DNA from: Tillus elongatus
Lineage: Eukaryota; Arthropoda; Insecta; Coleoptera; Cleridae
Length of the DNA: 64,000 nt
Reading direction: 5' to 3'
Assembly: GCA_964006375.1 (NCBI GenBank)
Contig: OZ023265.1
Location: 153,281,047 to 153,345,046, forward strand
The translations under genes and the position numbers were made by a program. Every line of letters begins with the position of its first letter. Positions within the stretch are counted from its first letter, which is position 1. The notes beneath the pieces were generated by a model, which was given only the letters and a program-made list of their open reading frames with translations, did not search any database and had not been told where the DNA came from. Positions 35,323 to 51,500 of this stretch are shown here, piece after piece.

Positions 35323-35516
35323 AACTACTATAACGAAGCCCTCGTGGCGCAGGTGGGTAGGTGCCAGCCTGCTAAGCGAGAGGTCCGGGGTTCGATTCCC
35401 GGGCGAGCCAAGTTGACTCTGTCTGGAAAATTTAAAAAAATATTGAATGGTGGGAAAGAATGTGCTAATGACCTGAGATGCCGCAGCCAATAATATTTAA
35501 AAAAAACTACTATAAC
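35323..35516 (+). mobile_element. tRNA-derived SINE (family A) with 12-bp TSD
   Basis: The SINE spans about 35335-35504. Perfect copies of AACTACTATAAC at 35323-35334 and 35505-35516 are the target-site duplication. The head at 35337-35410 has an A box TGGCGCAGGTGGG (35345) and a B box GGTTCGATTCC (35389-35399), and ends CGAGCCA. A 90-bp tail (AAAAAAATATTGAATGG; GATGCCGCAGCCAATAATAT) ends in A-rich sequence. The acceptor stem is not properly paired, so it is a SINE, not a working tRNA. An intact TSD suggests a fairly recent insertion. Confidence 0.88.
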
Positions 35517-35624
35517 CTATAAGTATAGGTAAGTATAGTTGATAAATATTAAGTTTAGTTAGTTTAGTAAGTAGTTTTTTTTATAATACATTTTCGGGGA
35601 AAAAATAGGCGAGCTCTTCATTTT
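35517..35624 (+). repeat. Repeat family C, left part
   Basis: AATATTAAGTTTAGTTAG, TTTATAATACATTTTCGGG and GGCGAGCTCTTC match the reverse complement of 62780-62900. The matching right part resumes at 36285 after the HLE (CTTGCG...GCATTAAGGCACGAGCCGC). Confidence 0.75.
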
Positions 35625-35744
35625 TAGTGAATTGTATTAGAAAAAAATTCACTAACAGAAGGTATCGATGGAGAGACTTTGCAAATTTTTTTTCAAATGA
35701 GCGCAAACTAGGACGCCTAGAACCCATATCCGGGGTCAGTTTCA

Positions 35745-35824
<80 letters not shown>

Positions 35825-36284
35825 CCAACCGATAACTCAAAAAATAAGCAACTGATTTCGATGAAACTCGGCAAGTGCCTTTCTTTTATTAATGGCATGG
35901 ATGAGTTCGTTAGTCAGGAAAATCAAATAAGGTTTTCCGAAAAAGTTTTGTTTCAAAAAAAAATCTTTTTCGCCGAAAATTACAAAGCTATTTTAATGAA
36001 ATTCGGTGGATATATTGCTGTGTAAAAGACCTTACTACAAACTAAAACTCAACTTTCTACATTTTTAGAAAATTTAGTTATTCAAATTTTGAATTTTTTT
36101 TGGAGAAAAAAATTTTCTCCGGAAATTACCAACTTATTTTGATGAAATTTGGTGAGTATGTTGCCTTGGGTAAGAGCCTACTATACTCCAAAATTCAATT
36201 TACTAAGTTCGTAGAAACTTGAGTTATTCAAATTTGAAACATTTAATAAAAATTCACTACCATAACGCAGTTGCTGCATCCCGA
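35625..36284 (+). mobile_element. Complete HLE of about 660 bp
   Basis: The best full-length example. The head starts AGTGAATTGTATTAG and pairs with AATTCACTA; CGATGGAGAGACTTTGC and CCATATCCGGGGTCAG follow. Then come the TA array (35748-35820), the body (CCAACCGATAACTCAAAAAA; GAGTTCGTTAGTCAGGAAAA; two AATGAAATTTGGTG-type segments) and the tail at 36246-36282 (AAAATTCACTACCATAACGCA, GTTGC, TGCATCCCG). The uninterrupted paralogous site at 62745-62830 defines both ends: it lies in a poly-T stretch with no obvious target duplication. Confidence 0.8.
35748..35820. repeat. (TA)n microsatellite
   Basis: About 36 TA units between head and body of the complete HLE. Confidence 0.97.
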
Positions 36285-37006
36285 ATTTTTTTTCTTGCGC
36301 ACCCCCAATGCATTAAGGCACGAGCCGCTACTGAGTTAATAACACACAAAAAGATTAGTTTCCTACTATCTAACACTAAATTCCAACAACATTTAGAACA
36401 CCTCAGAATAACGCCTACTCTGTTTTTAAGACCGTGACACTTCCTGTTTCTTATTAGACTTCGTCCTAGTCAGCATGTCTGTATCACACATGAGAAGTTT
36501 TCGTTGGCAGTGAGCACCCGGACCCCAGGATAAGAGAGAATTATACGGAATGAAACTGAAACCGGTGAATGTATCTTGCATATCAAATGGAAGTGAAGGT
36601 GTCAAGTAGATCGCGGCAGTCGGGGTCGCCTATAATGGAAACTCAGCCACCAGAGATTCATTCTGTGTCGTGGATCCACCGCAAAACCGAAACCCCGAAT
36701 ACAGATGAGAAAAAAAGGTCACTTCATTTGAATGTATCACTTTCTTATCCGTCCATATTCTCTACTATATACTTAATTTTATTTATTTGATCTGTATCTC
36801 AGGAGATCCTATCCTCCATTTTTTGCCCTTTGAAGGTATAAAATGCATGTCTCAGCGATATTTGTGTACGGTCTTAGAGTATCATGATTCTTGGATTTTA
36901 TTGTAACGGGATGGAGACTCGACGGTTGGGAACTGCTTAAATTTCGTTTTATCGAAGTGGTATTGTTGATTTTCTAGTAATAAGTTACAGTAAAACAAAC
37001 AAAATG
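36285..37006. other. No gene; starts with repeat family C
   Basis: The first 65 bp are the right part of family C. The rest has somewhat higher GC (36430-36720) but no motif I recognise; a 73-codon frame at 36569-36790 has no family signature. Confidence 0.5.
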
Positions 37007-37282
37007 CCTGGACGTAGCAAATGCGTTATGGGAGCGAATTTCACGAAATATAACAAAATAATTAATTCCAGAAATAAAAAATTGTTTGAGAAAAAACTTT
37101 TCTTGTAGAAAAATCGGTTTGACTCGGTTGGCTGCACGAACTTATTCAAGAGAAGAACGAACAATAAATTGGGCACCTTCCATTTTGTAAATAGGTTAAA
37201 TAAGTTTGTTAGCCAACCTGATCGAACCAGTTATTTTAGGAAAATATGACATATGTCCCGGAAAACTTCCATATTTTCAAAA
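37007..37282 (-). mobile_element. HLE fragment (minus)
   Basis: Worn tail at 37009-37042 (CTGGACGTAGCAAATGCGTT, ATGGGAGCGAATTTC) followed on the minus strand by body words AACAAACTTATTTAACC and GTTGGCTAACAAACTT. The head is absent. Confidence 0.6.
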
Positions 37283-37746
37283 GATCTGGACGCAGCAAGT
37301 GCGTTATGGTAGTGAATTTTTATTAAATGCTTCAAATTTTACTCAATTTTCTATTAAGTTAGAAAGTTGAATTTTGGTATGTAGTAAGGTCGTTCGTAAG
37401 GAAACGCATTTACCAAATTTCATTAAAACAACTTTGTAATTTTCGGAGAAAATTTTTTTTTCAAAATTAAACTCAAAATTTGAATAACTCAATTTTTTAT
37501 AAACTTAGAAAGTTGAATTTTCGTGCGTAGGAAGGTATTTTGCAATGCAACATATCCATCAAATCTCATTAAAATAACGTTATAATTTTTGGAGAAAAAC
37601 ATTTTTTACTAAAGAAAACTCAAAATTTTCCCGGCAAACCTTGGCGGATTTTCCTGGATAACAAACTCATACAAGCCATTAATAAAAGGAAGGCACTTGC
37701 CGACTTTCATCGAAATCGGTTAATTATTTTTTGAGTTATCGGTTGG

Positions 37747-39129
<1,383 letters not shown>

Positions 39130-39223
<94 letters not shown>
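39130..39223. repeat. (TA)n, right half of a split array
   Basis: Continues the HLE array beyond the family 4 element. Confidence 0.97.
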
Positions 39224-39225
<2 letters not shown>

Positions 39226-39439
39226 AACATTGAAACTGACCCCGGATATGGGGTCTAGGGGTCCTAGTTCGCGCTTATTTAAAAAATTTTTTACAAAGTC
39301 TCACCATCGATACCTCTCTATTAGTGAATTTAAAGAAATAATAATTCACTAAAAATAACAACACAGTTATCAAAGGAAAGTAATGAACTGTGCAATTTGG
39401 AGAACTCAGTTCATCACAACACAGCTTTTAGACCTGCCG

Positions 39440-40052
39440 ATCCTTTCTCTGATGCTTTGGCTGTCGGTATAGTTAAGTTGATGCTTTCGCTGTAGGTTTA
39501 GTGAAGTTTATGGTTTAACGGTCTATAATTTTTAGCTAATTTTCGTAGAACAAATTTGTTACTGCAGTTTAGCATTTGTAATCAAAATATGATGCATGTT
39601 TGTAAGAAAAAAATCTGGACGCAGTAAGTTCGTTTTGGTAGCAAATTTTCATTCAATCTTTTAAATTGCAATAACTCAATTTGCTATTAACGTAAGTTTT
39701 GTTGGTTAGGAAACCAATATTTAACTTTATTATCGGAAATTTTTTGTATGAACACAGCAAGGGCGTTTTGGTTGCGAATTTTCACTAAATGTTTCAACTC
39801 TCAGTAACTCAATGCTATTAACCTAAGGTTCATTCGCCAGGAGACCAGTTTTTTCGGAAACATTTAAAGTTTATTTTCGGAAAATTTTGGTACATTTTCA
39901 AATAATTATTTTGATAAATTATGGTACATTGTTCCTACTATATAGGTTTTACCGGTAACCAAATTCATGCCTGCTGGCATTAGAGCGATATATTTGTAAT
40001 TAAAAACATTTTTATGAAAATTCACTTCATACACGCGCTGCGTCCAGAGTTT
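39440..40052 (+). mobile_element. Composite-HLE copy lacking the B region
   Basis: CCTTTCTCTGATGCTTTGGC and GGTTTAACGGTCTATAATTT are followed by an inverted hairpin motif at 39616-39650 (GGACGCAGTAAGTTCGTTTT), then a second at 39755-39785. GAAAATTTTGGTACATTTTC and a worn forward tail at 40018-40050 end it. Compared with 28138-30180 it has no GC-rich B region. Confidence 0.65.
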
Positions 40053-40689
40053 TTTTAATAAATATTCACAATAACTGAGATACTGACTTTATTCCATCTG
40101 GCTGTTCCACCCTGTATAGTGCAGAGGAAGCTTGCGTATATACATTTACAATTCTTACACATTTACTTTACTTATTTAGGCACACTGTGTTTTTATTTTG
40201 TACAGTGTTTTCCCAAAGTACAATAAAGAGTCTCTTCTGCTAAGTAAGTTTTTTCATTTCAGGACAAGAAACTAAGTGAGCATTTCAGTTATGTCTTTTT
40301 TTCACAGGGCACGTAATGGTAAACAAAGATATGTTGGCTTTAACTGGAGGGAACACGGAAAATCGTTTAGTCCGCAGTAAATAGGCGCAACCCCCAAATA
40401 AACTACATAGCCACGTAGAGTAGAGTACTCCTCGATTTTTACATAGTAACAAAGAGCAAACCACGTCTTTTATTATTAACAAGATGGTATTCCCTGCGTT
40501 TCTAAAGTCTGTTCTCGTCATCCTGAAAATGAATCTCTTTGGAGAACGTTGCCAAAATTACTTGTGAAAATTCAATTAGAAAGCTCTCTTGCTTATTTGT
40601 GTGTTTCTGTGTGTGTTGTCGTGTTATGTGGCTGCGGTCGTCAGACCATTCGCACATTTTTCTCTTCCTTACTTCTAATAATTAAAAGT
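40053..40689. other. No gene recognised
   Basis: AT-rich without assignable motifs; short open frames only. Confidence 0.55.
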
Positions 40690-40962
40690 TTGGGATCCAG
40701 CAAGTCCGATTTGGTAGCGAATTTTCATTAAAATGTTTTAAGAGTAAATATGCCTTTTTTAGTGAACCCAGACATTAAATTTGGTTACTAGTATAGCCTA
40801 TATAGTAGGGACAATGTACCATATTATATAAAAATAATTCTATTGTTTTAAAAGGCAGAAAAATTTTCCGAAAATAAACCCAAAATGTTCCCGAAAAAAC
40901 CGGTCCAATTTTCCTGGCCAACGAACCTCTTCAAGCTATTTGCTCACCTACCAAGATATATA
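40690..40962 (-). mobile_element. HLE fragment (minus) ending at a mariner-type element
   Basis: Worn tail (GGATCCAGCAAGTCCGATTT, GGTAGCGAATTTTC) and body (CCGGTCCAATTTTCCTGGCC, AACGAACCTC). It stops at GATATATA, where the element at 40963 begins. Confidence 0.65.
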
Positions 40963-41573
40963 CAGGGTGGCGTATTGAAAACAAAACAGACCGATTTGCG
41001 TCCAGAGATATTTTTTTTAAGACACGCTGAAACACGTCAATTTTAATATTGAGGGGGACATGTTTTGACATAAAACTCAACTTTGTCACATCATCACCTT
41101 AAGGGTGGTGATAACAACCCTTATATTTTAAATAGGGATCATGGGTCGAGTGTTGCATCGTTTGAAAGATCTTTCTTTTCGGAATTCAACAGAATTTTTT
41201 TTGTGAAGTTTTATCAAGTCGTTTAAAAATTATTCACAGTTAAAGAAGCAGAAACGCATTTCACTCATTCCGATAAGAAATGTGTTGATAGTCAATGCTT
41301 TGTTGGTTTGTAAACAAAAGATTGACTATCAGAACATTTCTTATCGGAATGAGAGAAATGCGGTTTATTATTTCAGTTTATCGGTCGGTTTGATACTTGA
41401 TAGTACTACCGAAAATTAATTTCACAATGGTGTATTCTGTAAAAGAAAGAGTTTAAATAATTACTCTTTTTTTCAAAAACGATGACTGTGCCAACCGTAC
41501 CGCAAATTTGTTTAATGAACGACACCCGAACAGACATGTTAACAGAAAATACATTTTGGGGTTAGTTGCAGAA
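40963..41573 (+). mobile_element. Mariner-type element, family 1, copy b (left part)
   Basis: Starts CAGGGTGGCGTATTGAAAAC after TATA. It contains the family TIR, the internal hairpin (41258-41359) and the first 45 or so transposase codons from the ATG at 41427 (MVYSVKERV then a stop; later LFNERHPNRHVNRKYILGLV). Similarity ends near 41573 in the HTH region; the rest is lost. Confidence 0.8.
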
Positions 41574-42003
41574 ACATTTCTTTGGCCTGGCGATGCTGTA
41601 GAAAATGATATCGGCTGCAAGAAGAAAACAAACCTCTCTACGTCTCTGTTAACTATGGAACTGTTTTACCAACTAAGGACAACATCAGCTGTTTTTAAAA
41701 TTGAGCTTAGTCTTAAAAGTCCTCGTCCTTCTCATTACTGATTTTTTCAACAAAAAGTCGCAAAAAAAATGAGTGGAATTACATAATCTGATCACATAAC
41801 GTTGAAATTAAATCTAAGCCAAAAAAAAGTAAAAAATAAGAATAAAACTTTCAGTGACCACTAAGATTTGAGTCCACGGCCCACAACGTTTATTTGCTGA
41901 TGAGCCAATTTTTTCATTTCAACAATTTCTTTATATATTAAAAGCATTTACATTGGTTCTGTATACATATTAACAAAAATAAAAATATAAAATATACACT
42001 CAT
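41574..42003. other. No gene recognised
   Basis: Follows the truncated mariner-type copy. The joined frame to 41741 shows no motif. Confidence 0.5.
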
Positions 42004-42043
42004 AATTACAAACCCAAATCACCACAACTTATCTTTCTACAGA

Positions 42044-42084
42044 CCTGACGATCGTTTCACTAACAAAGTTAGCGTCATGAGAGG
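42044..42084 (-). ncRNA. Hammerhead-ribozyme-like motif (B2)
   Basis: Minus strand: CCT, CTCATGA (CTGATGA with one change), C, GCTAAC-TTT-GTTAGT, GAAAC, GATC, GTC, AGG. Stems I and II and the GTC triplet are kept; the core G-to-C change should abolish cleavage. Confidence 0.45.
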
Positions 42085-42110
42085 ATTTTTAGAATTATAG
42101 AAATTTTCAC

Positions 42111-42151
42111 CCTTTGATAACGCAAACTTTGTTAGCGAAACGATCGTCAGG
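42111..42151 (+). ncRNA. Hammerhead-ribozyme-like motif (B3), core decayed
   Basis: Plus strand: CCT, TTGATAA in place of CTGATGA, C, GCAAAC-TTT-GTTAGC, GAAAC, GATC, GTC, AGG. Its stem II right side (GTTAGC) suggests that the ancestral stem was GCTAAC/GTTAGC. Confidence 0.4.
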
Positions 42152-42200
42152 TCTTGAAAAGGATGTGTTGTGGTGATTTCGGTTCTTCAAGCGTACTTAT

Positions 42201-42834
42201 CAGTGTAGTGAATATACATACAATGAAATTAAATTAATTTACACTATTTTAGAATTCCTGTCAGAAATATGAATTACCTCTATTTCTTACATTGGTATTT
42301 AAGTATTTAATCTTATTAAGAGAATTACTGTGGGATTACTGTTGTATTAACAAATATTTACTTCCACATCGTCACAACGTGTGGAAGTATCGCATCGGCG
42401 ACAAAAATTTAAAACATTTTTTTTCGCTCAAACGTCCTAAAGAATGTCAGAACATATAGAGTGTTTATAAAAGTTTTATTTTGTATGGTTTTGACTTGTG
42501 TAGTTGTAGTTTACAGTGTGTTGGCTGTTTTGTTTTTGCGAGAGTTGACTGGTATTTTTTTACAGTAGTGACTTTGTAATGTAGACTTTGTAATTTTGGT
42601 TTGCATAATGTAAAAACAGGCGCTCTGGTTTTTGTTTCAGGGTTGTGTGTGTTTCTTTCTACTGGTTTTGACTTTTATCACTGTGTTTGCTGGGAGATAT
42701 GTTGCGCTGATGTTTTTTGTGGTGTGCGTTGATAGTGTCTCTATTTTTTCACACGATTTTTGAAATGTATTTTAGAATTTAGATCAATTCTATATTTTTT
42801 CCCCACGACTTTGAAATGTATTTTACATTTTAGA

Positions 42835-42930
<96 letters not shown>

Positions 42931-43153
42931 ATGTGTGCGTGTTTGGGATGACCTCGGAAGCTTAAGTCCATTGGTCACAGACTTTTGAAGATTTTTGTTT
43001 GTTTTATTTCGCGGATACAATCATATGGATTTATTTTTGTGTCTTTTAATGTCCCTCAGTGAGCCTCCTATTTGACCATAGCTTTACACATTGATAGTAC
43101 ATAAATATAATGTAAATAAAAATAACATCTTTTGTTACTAAATTAATTATATA
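42201..43153. other. No gene recognised; contains one (TA)n
   Basis: Includes the TA array 42840-42922, extended on the right by GTGTGTGTATGTGTGCGTG. No coding or HLE signature flanks it. Confidence 0.55.
42840..42922. repeat. (TA)n microsatellite
   Basis: About 41 TA units followed by a TG-rich stretch to 42941. Confidence 0.97.
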
Positions 43154-46271
<3,118 letters not shown>

Positions 46272-46499
46272 AGAACTTTTTATTAAAAAACGCTTTTTTA
46301 TTCTGTGGATGAATATATATCCTGTCGCTTTTAGTCATGTTTGTCACAGTGTCTTACAGTTGTGTTGTAATGGTTTATTAATTGGATGTTTTATTGGATC
46401 GTCGTAGTCTCTATGTGTTGTTTATACTTATATTTTAGATGTAAGCATACCTTGTAAGCTTTGAAGGTAATAAATATGTATGTATGTATGTACAATATA

Positions 46500-46610
46500 T
46501 AAGATTTGGAACTGGCCACGGCTTCCACCCGCTTGCGCTCATTTGAGTAACCTGTGAAAAGCTCAAAACTCGCGATCTTCTCATTAACAAATTGTTTCTA
46601 ACAAAATTCG
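46500..46610 (-). mobile_element. Worn HLE head (minus)
   Basis: GCGCTCATTTGAGTAAC, AAAACTCGCGATCTTCTCAT and TAACAAATTG resemble the minus-strand head (GCGCTCATTTGAAGAA, GGGATCTCCTCATTAGTGAA). It is strongly diverged. Confidence 0.45.
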
Positions 46611-48540
46611 TTGGAGTTTATTTAAGTTTTCCTAAAACGTAAACTTTCATCTATAGCGGCGGTAGAAGGATTTACATTGAAATGTGCGCACAGAGCAGTG
46701 AAAATTTGGGACGCATGTCATAAGTAAAATACATGTTGTTTAGAGAAAGCTAAATTTGTCATAAATATTGTTCATTGATTGTTGTTGCCCTTACTTGGTG
46801 AAACTTGTCCATACTACATACATACTTGGAGACTACTTCTCTGGCTTCACTGTTGGTTTTCGTTGGTGAAGGACGTAGCCAGCGCGTAAGCTAACGGGAG
46901 CAAGTGGCCCTTACGAATTCTGGATGTTCTAGAATGTTCTTCAACGTTTCTGTGACTATAGTTTCGCTGCTTGACAGCATTCTCAGACAGATTAAAATTG
47001 AATTAGTACGAAATCATGACAACTACAAATAAAGATCTGTTGCTATGTTATGATATGATGTTTTGATCAAAAATTTTTTATCAACAGGAAAATAAAAAAT
47101 GAAGCACAGATGACAGATGAGGCTTTCAAAATGTCTACGTGATGTATGTCAATATTTAACATAAAAATAGAACAAGCCTATAATAACTATGATAACAGTT
47201 ACAACAATAAAATAACTAAACAATAACAGTATAAAAGCAGTCGATCTACAACGAAAATAGCGACATACATCAACTCATTATCTTATTACAACTTTTTTTT
47301 AAAGAATAGTTAAATCTATTTTCCTTGACTTATTTAATTAGAAAGAAGAATATCCAAGAAAGGGGAATTCATTAAATTGGTTTGCTCGTTTAAAACAAGG
47401 TAGCTATTGGCGTGTGTATGCTTTTTGACTTCCACAGCTTCAAAAAAGTCTAGTTTATGCTTGTCATTATAAAAATGTTGTGGTTGTATGCGGTTATTTA
47501 TTGTAGATCTATGTGCGGTATCAATAATATATTTTGCAAATGTAGATTTGTCAGCGTGGTTATTTCTAAATGCAGAATTATGTTCTTTGTATATTCAGCA
47601 AAAAGTATATTTTTCTTAGAACATAAAATTTACGAACTTAAACACCTACCTATAACTTAAATACTTTTTGAACTACATTTGCATTCTCCGAAATTTTCCC
47701 CTAGTAAACATTTTTATTTTCGCGAGAAACTGTTTGCAGTATTGGAAGTGACATTTTAAATTGAGGCGAATGTCTTTTGTAAAGAACAGCAACAACAACA
47801 TTTTATTTCCAAAGTACAAAGACGCAAAAGAAGAAGTGCGTGCAACGCATTCTCGATGGCTATGTTCATGCAAAACTCCCTAGAAGTAGGGAAGCCGTCA
47901 GTCTAAGTAAAAAGTTGACTTTGGAGCAAGTTAGCGGGCCAGAACACGTGTCACACAAGCGTCTCGCCGCGTCTTGGTGCTGGATCCTTCGCTAGATATT
48001 GCACGAAACGTGCTCCGACTCTAAAACGAACTAGAGACGTTATATTGCAAATCTCATTTGTGACAATAATTTATATGTAAATATATCCATGTTGTACGTG
48101 TTGCATTCCAAAAATTCAAATATATCTAATATGTTTACATTATTTTCTTTCTTCTCGCTATTCTACACAAGTGGTAAATTATAAATCTTATGAGATGGCC
48201 TGACGGAGGCTGTTTCTATCCGGTATATATTGCCTGTAACGCAGTCGAAATATTTAAATAACCACTCGGCCATTTCGTTTTATGTTTGTGGCATCTTCTT
48301 TTACCGAATTATGTTAACTTCGATCGTATACCATTTGTTACATCATATGCGTGAAGCATCATAGAGTGGTGTGTGAATTAATGTGAGCACAGTCAAAACT
48401 GTACATTTTTTGCAGTTGGCAGCAATGAACTCAACTTTATAGCTGCTGTCATTTGACATTTAGATACTTAGCCTCACTAATGGTAGGTGGTAGTTGACTT
48501 TTCCTTTACGTGATAGTAAATGATTTTTTTCACGCTAAAG
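46611..48540. other. No gene recognised
   Basis: About 1.9 kb, AT-rich, no motif or repeat assignable. Short frames only. Confidence 0.6.
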
Positions 48541-51500
48541 GAGGTACCAACCCTTACATCAAGGGGTGAAGTCCTAACGGACGTTTCCGGTTCTGGTGTA
48601 TGAGTTGGTTTTCCTTACAAACAAAATGATAATGACTCCTCCTTGTACAAAAGATTCCGGAGATAAAATACTCGTCCATTCGGATCTCCGTAAGAGGGGT
48701 GTGCAGGGGCTCAGGTATAAAGATTTAACATATCGCTTTCGGAAATATGTGGCCTAAATTCTAACCTGAACTCCGTCAACGATTTCCTCCAGGCTAATAG
48801 GCCCCAACTCCTCTTCCGCACCGAAACCCAAATCAGTGCTAAACAGCTACTAATCACCTAAATTTCCTGGGGTATGAGCTCCTTATTTCCTTTAGATTGC
48901 ATGGAGGTGTGTGCGCATGCGTCCGTAGCAATCTACCCTGCACCACACTTCCCAATTTGGAAGCTGGAAGATAATACATACTTTGGATGAAACTCTCTCT
49001 CAGGGCTGCGACGAATTTCATCTGTTGCATTTACCGGTTACCTTCTGACAACAACTTTGTCCAGCTCTTCGACTACCTTTTTGAAAAAACCGACCAGCTG
49101 ATTTCTAAATATCCTTCGAGGTCACTATTCTTGGTGACTTCAGTATCCATAATAATGAATGGCTAGGATCTTCAAAAACCGATCCACAAGGGAGAGCAGC
49201 GGAGGTTTTCGCAGTCAGAAATTCTTTAGCCAATATGGTTCAGCAACCTACTTACTTTCCTCGCATCACAACACACAAATCCCTTGGGTCTGCTACTTAC
49301 TACAAAACCTGAATACTATAAGACATCAGTCACCGCCCGTCTTGGTCACTGCTTCCTGCGCAATGCAACTCGAGGTCACACAGTCATCACACCCACCACA
49401 CCCACGTATCGTTTGACACTACAACTCCGCGAACTGAGACGAAATGCGGGATTACTTTTCCTCATTTCCATGGGCGTCTGTCTGCTTCTCTCATCCTGAC
49501 ACCTCTGATATCTCACAAAACGTCACCGAAATCATCCAAGCTGGCACAGAATTATTTCATCCACGTATACAGAAAACCACTTCAGCCACTGGAAAGCCCT
49601 GGTTCTCTAAATTCTGTGACAAGGACAGGCTTGAAAAGGTCAAAGCTCACAAAACGCTTCCATACAATCCCAGTCAAGAAAACCGTCAAGCATTTAACGA
49701 CGCAAGAAACCGCTATGTCCGCATTCTTTCTGAGGCAAAAAACTTGTTTAATAACCACATCACAAACAAAGTCCTCTCAATCTCCAACGGCAGCAAACCC
49801 TTCTGGACTATTTCTAAATCTATTGGGAACAATTTCTGCAAGAGCACGTTCCCACCTCTTGATTCCGGGGATGAAAATGTTTCTACCGCCCTTAGCAAGG
49901 CTGAACTTTTGCCTCGTTGTTCGCCAGAACTTCTACTCTCAACCCACCTCCTAATGTTCAACCACCAACAGTCCCCAATGTCGCGCATAAAATGACGGAT
50001 ATCATTTTCAAAACTAAAAAGATACGAAAAATGCTCTCTTCTCTTAATACCAGGAAAGCCTCTGGCCTTGACGAGATCTCAGCAATTATTCTCAAAAAAT
50101 GCGCACCAGAACTTGCTCCTGTCCTGACTCGTTTGTTTCAAACATCTTACAATAGAGGCGTATTCTCTGGTAACTGGAAAACTGCTCGAGTACAACCCGT
50201 CCCCAAGAAAGGATCCAAAGCGCTTCCTAGCAACTACAGGCCTATTTATCTCCTTTCAGTCATCTCTAAAGTGATGGAAAAGTATATAAACACCGAACTA
50301 CTAAAATTTCTTGAAATACACAGTCTAATCCACCACAGGCAGTATGGATTCCATCAGCGCAGATCAACTGCCGACCTCCTTTACTTTGTCACCCATTCTT
50401 GGAACAAGTTTATGGAGCTACACGGTGAATTCCAGATTGTCGCTCTAGACACATCCAAAGCATTCGACCAGGTCTGGCACGCAGCGGTCCCTAATAAACT
50501 TCCAGCCTATGGCCTACCACCAAAACTTTGTACCTGGACAGCAAATTTTCCCTCCAACCGGAGCATTTCTGTTGTCGTGGATGGTCATTCCTCTAAACTG
50601 TATCCGATTAATGCAGGAGTTTCTCAAGGTTCAGCTTTAGCCCCTACTTTGTTTCTTCTCCACATCCATGACCTCCTCTCTAGCACATCCAACCCAGTAC
50701 ACAGCTACGCGGACGACAGCACCCTCCACTCAAATATACACTATTCTAAGCCCATCTGTTTAGCCCAATTAGATAAGGATCGCAGACTCATGGAAGGTTC
50801 TGTCTCCATGGATCTCCAAAAAATATTAGACTGGGGAAGTAGAAAAAATCTTGTACAATTCAACCCCACCAAACGTCAGTCTTGCTTTCTTTCTCATAAG
50901 AGATACACCAGCCCTAGACCCATCACAAGGAACAACCAAGTAATTCAAAGTAATGAGTCCTTTTCACTTGTTGGCATTTCTGTCGATCGAAATCTCAATT
51001 GGCACCAACATGTCACATCGATTGCAGAAGCAGCTCCTAAGAAATTAGGATTCCTCTTCTGGGCTCGCAAACACATTTTACCAGTTAATCTCTATACCTT
51101 ATATACTTCACAAATAAGACCAAACCTCGAATACTGCTCCCACATCTGGGGTGCCGCTGTCGCTTCTACACTCGCTATTCTGGACTCCATTCAGAAGAGA
51201 GCTATACGTCTCATTGGTAAACCTATTCCCACCCAAAAGTTGCCATCCCTTGCCCACCGATGTGCCGTTGGTGACTTATCTCTTTGTATAGATATCTTCA
51301 CGGGCACTGCTCAGAGGATCGTTCTTCGATAGTTCCTCCACCTGCTGCCCCCAACAGATATACCAGGGGAACAGAGAGAATGCAGCCTTTTACTATTCAG
51401 GTCACCAGACATAGAACATCTTGTTATGCCCGCTGTTTTGTCCCGAGGACATCCAAGTTGTGGAATTCCTTGCCGGCACATGTTTTTCCTTTTCCTCCGA

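Larger units (their letters stand above)
42004..42200. repeat. Foldback with two hammerhead-like arms
   Basis: Left arm CCAAATCACCACAAC...GACCTGACGATCGTTT...AACAAAGTTAGCG is inverted in the right arm ACTTTGTTAGCG...AACGATCGTCAGGTC...GTTGTGGTGATTT. Arms of about 90 bp are separated by about 30 bp. One hammerhead-like segment lies in each arm. Confidence 0.8.

Noticed and set aside
35337..35410. Functional tRNA gene
   Set aside because: A and B boxes are good, but the acceptor stem does not pair and the unit has a tail and target duplication, so it is a SINE head.
46611..48540. Host gene in the longest repeat-free stretch
   Set aside because: Frames are short and without motifs; no intron-exon structure could be argued.
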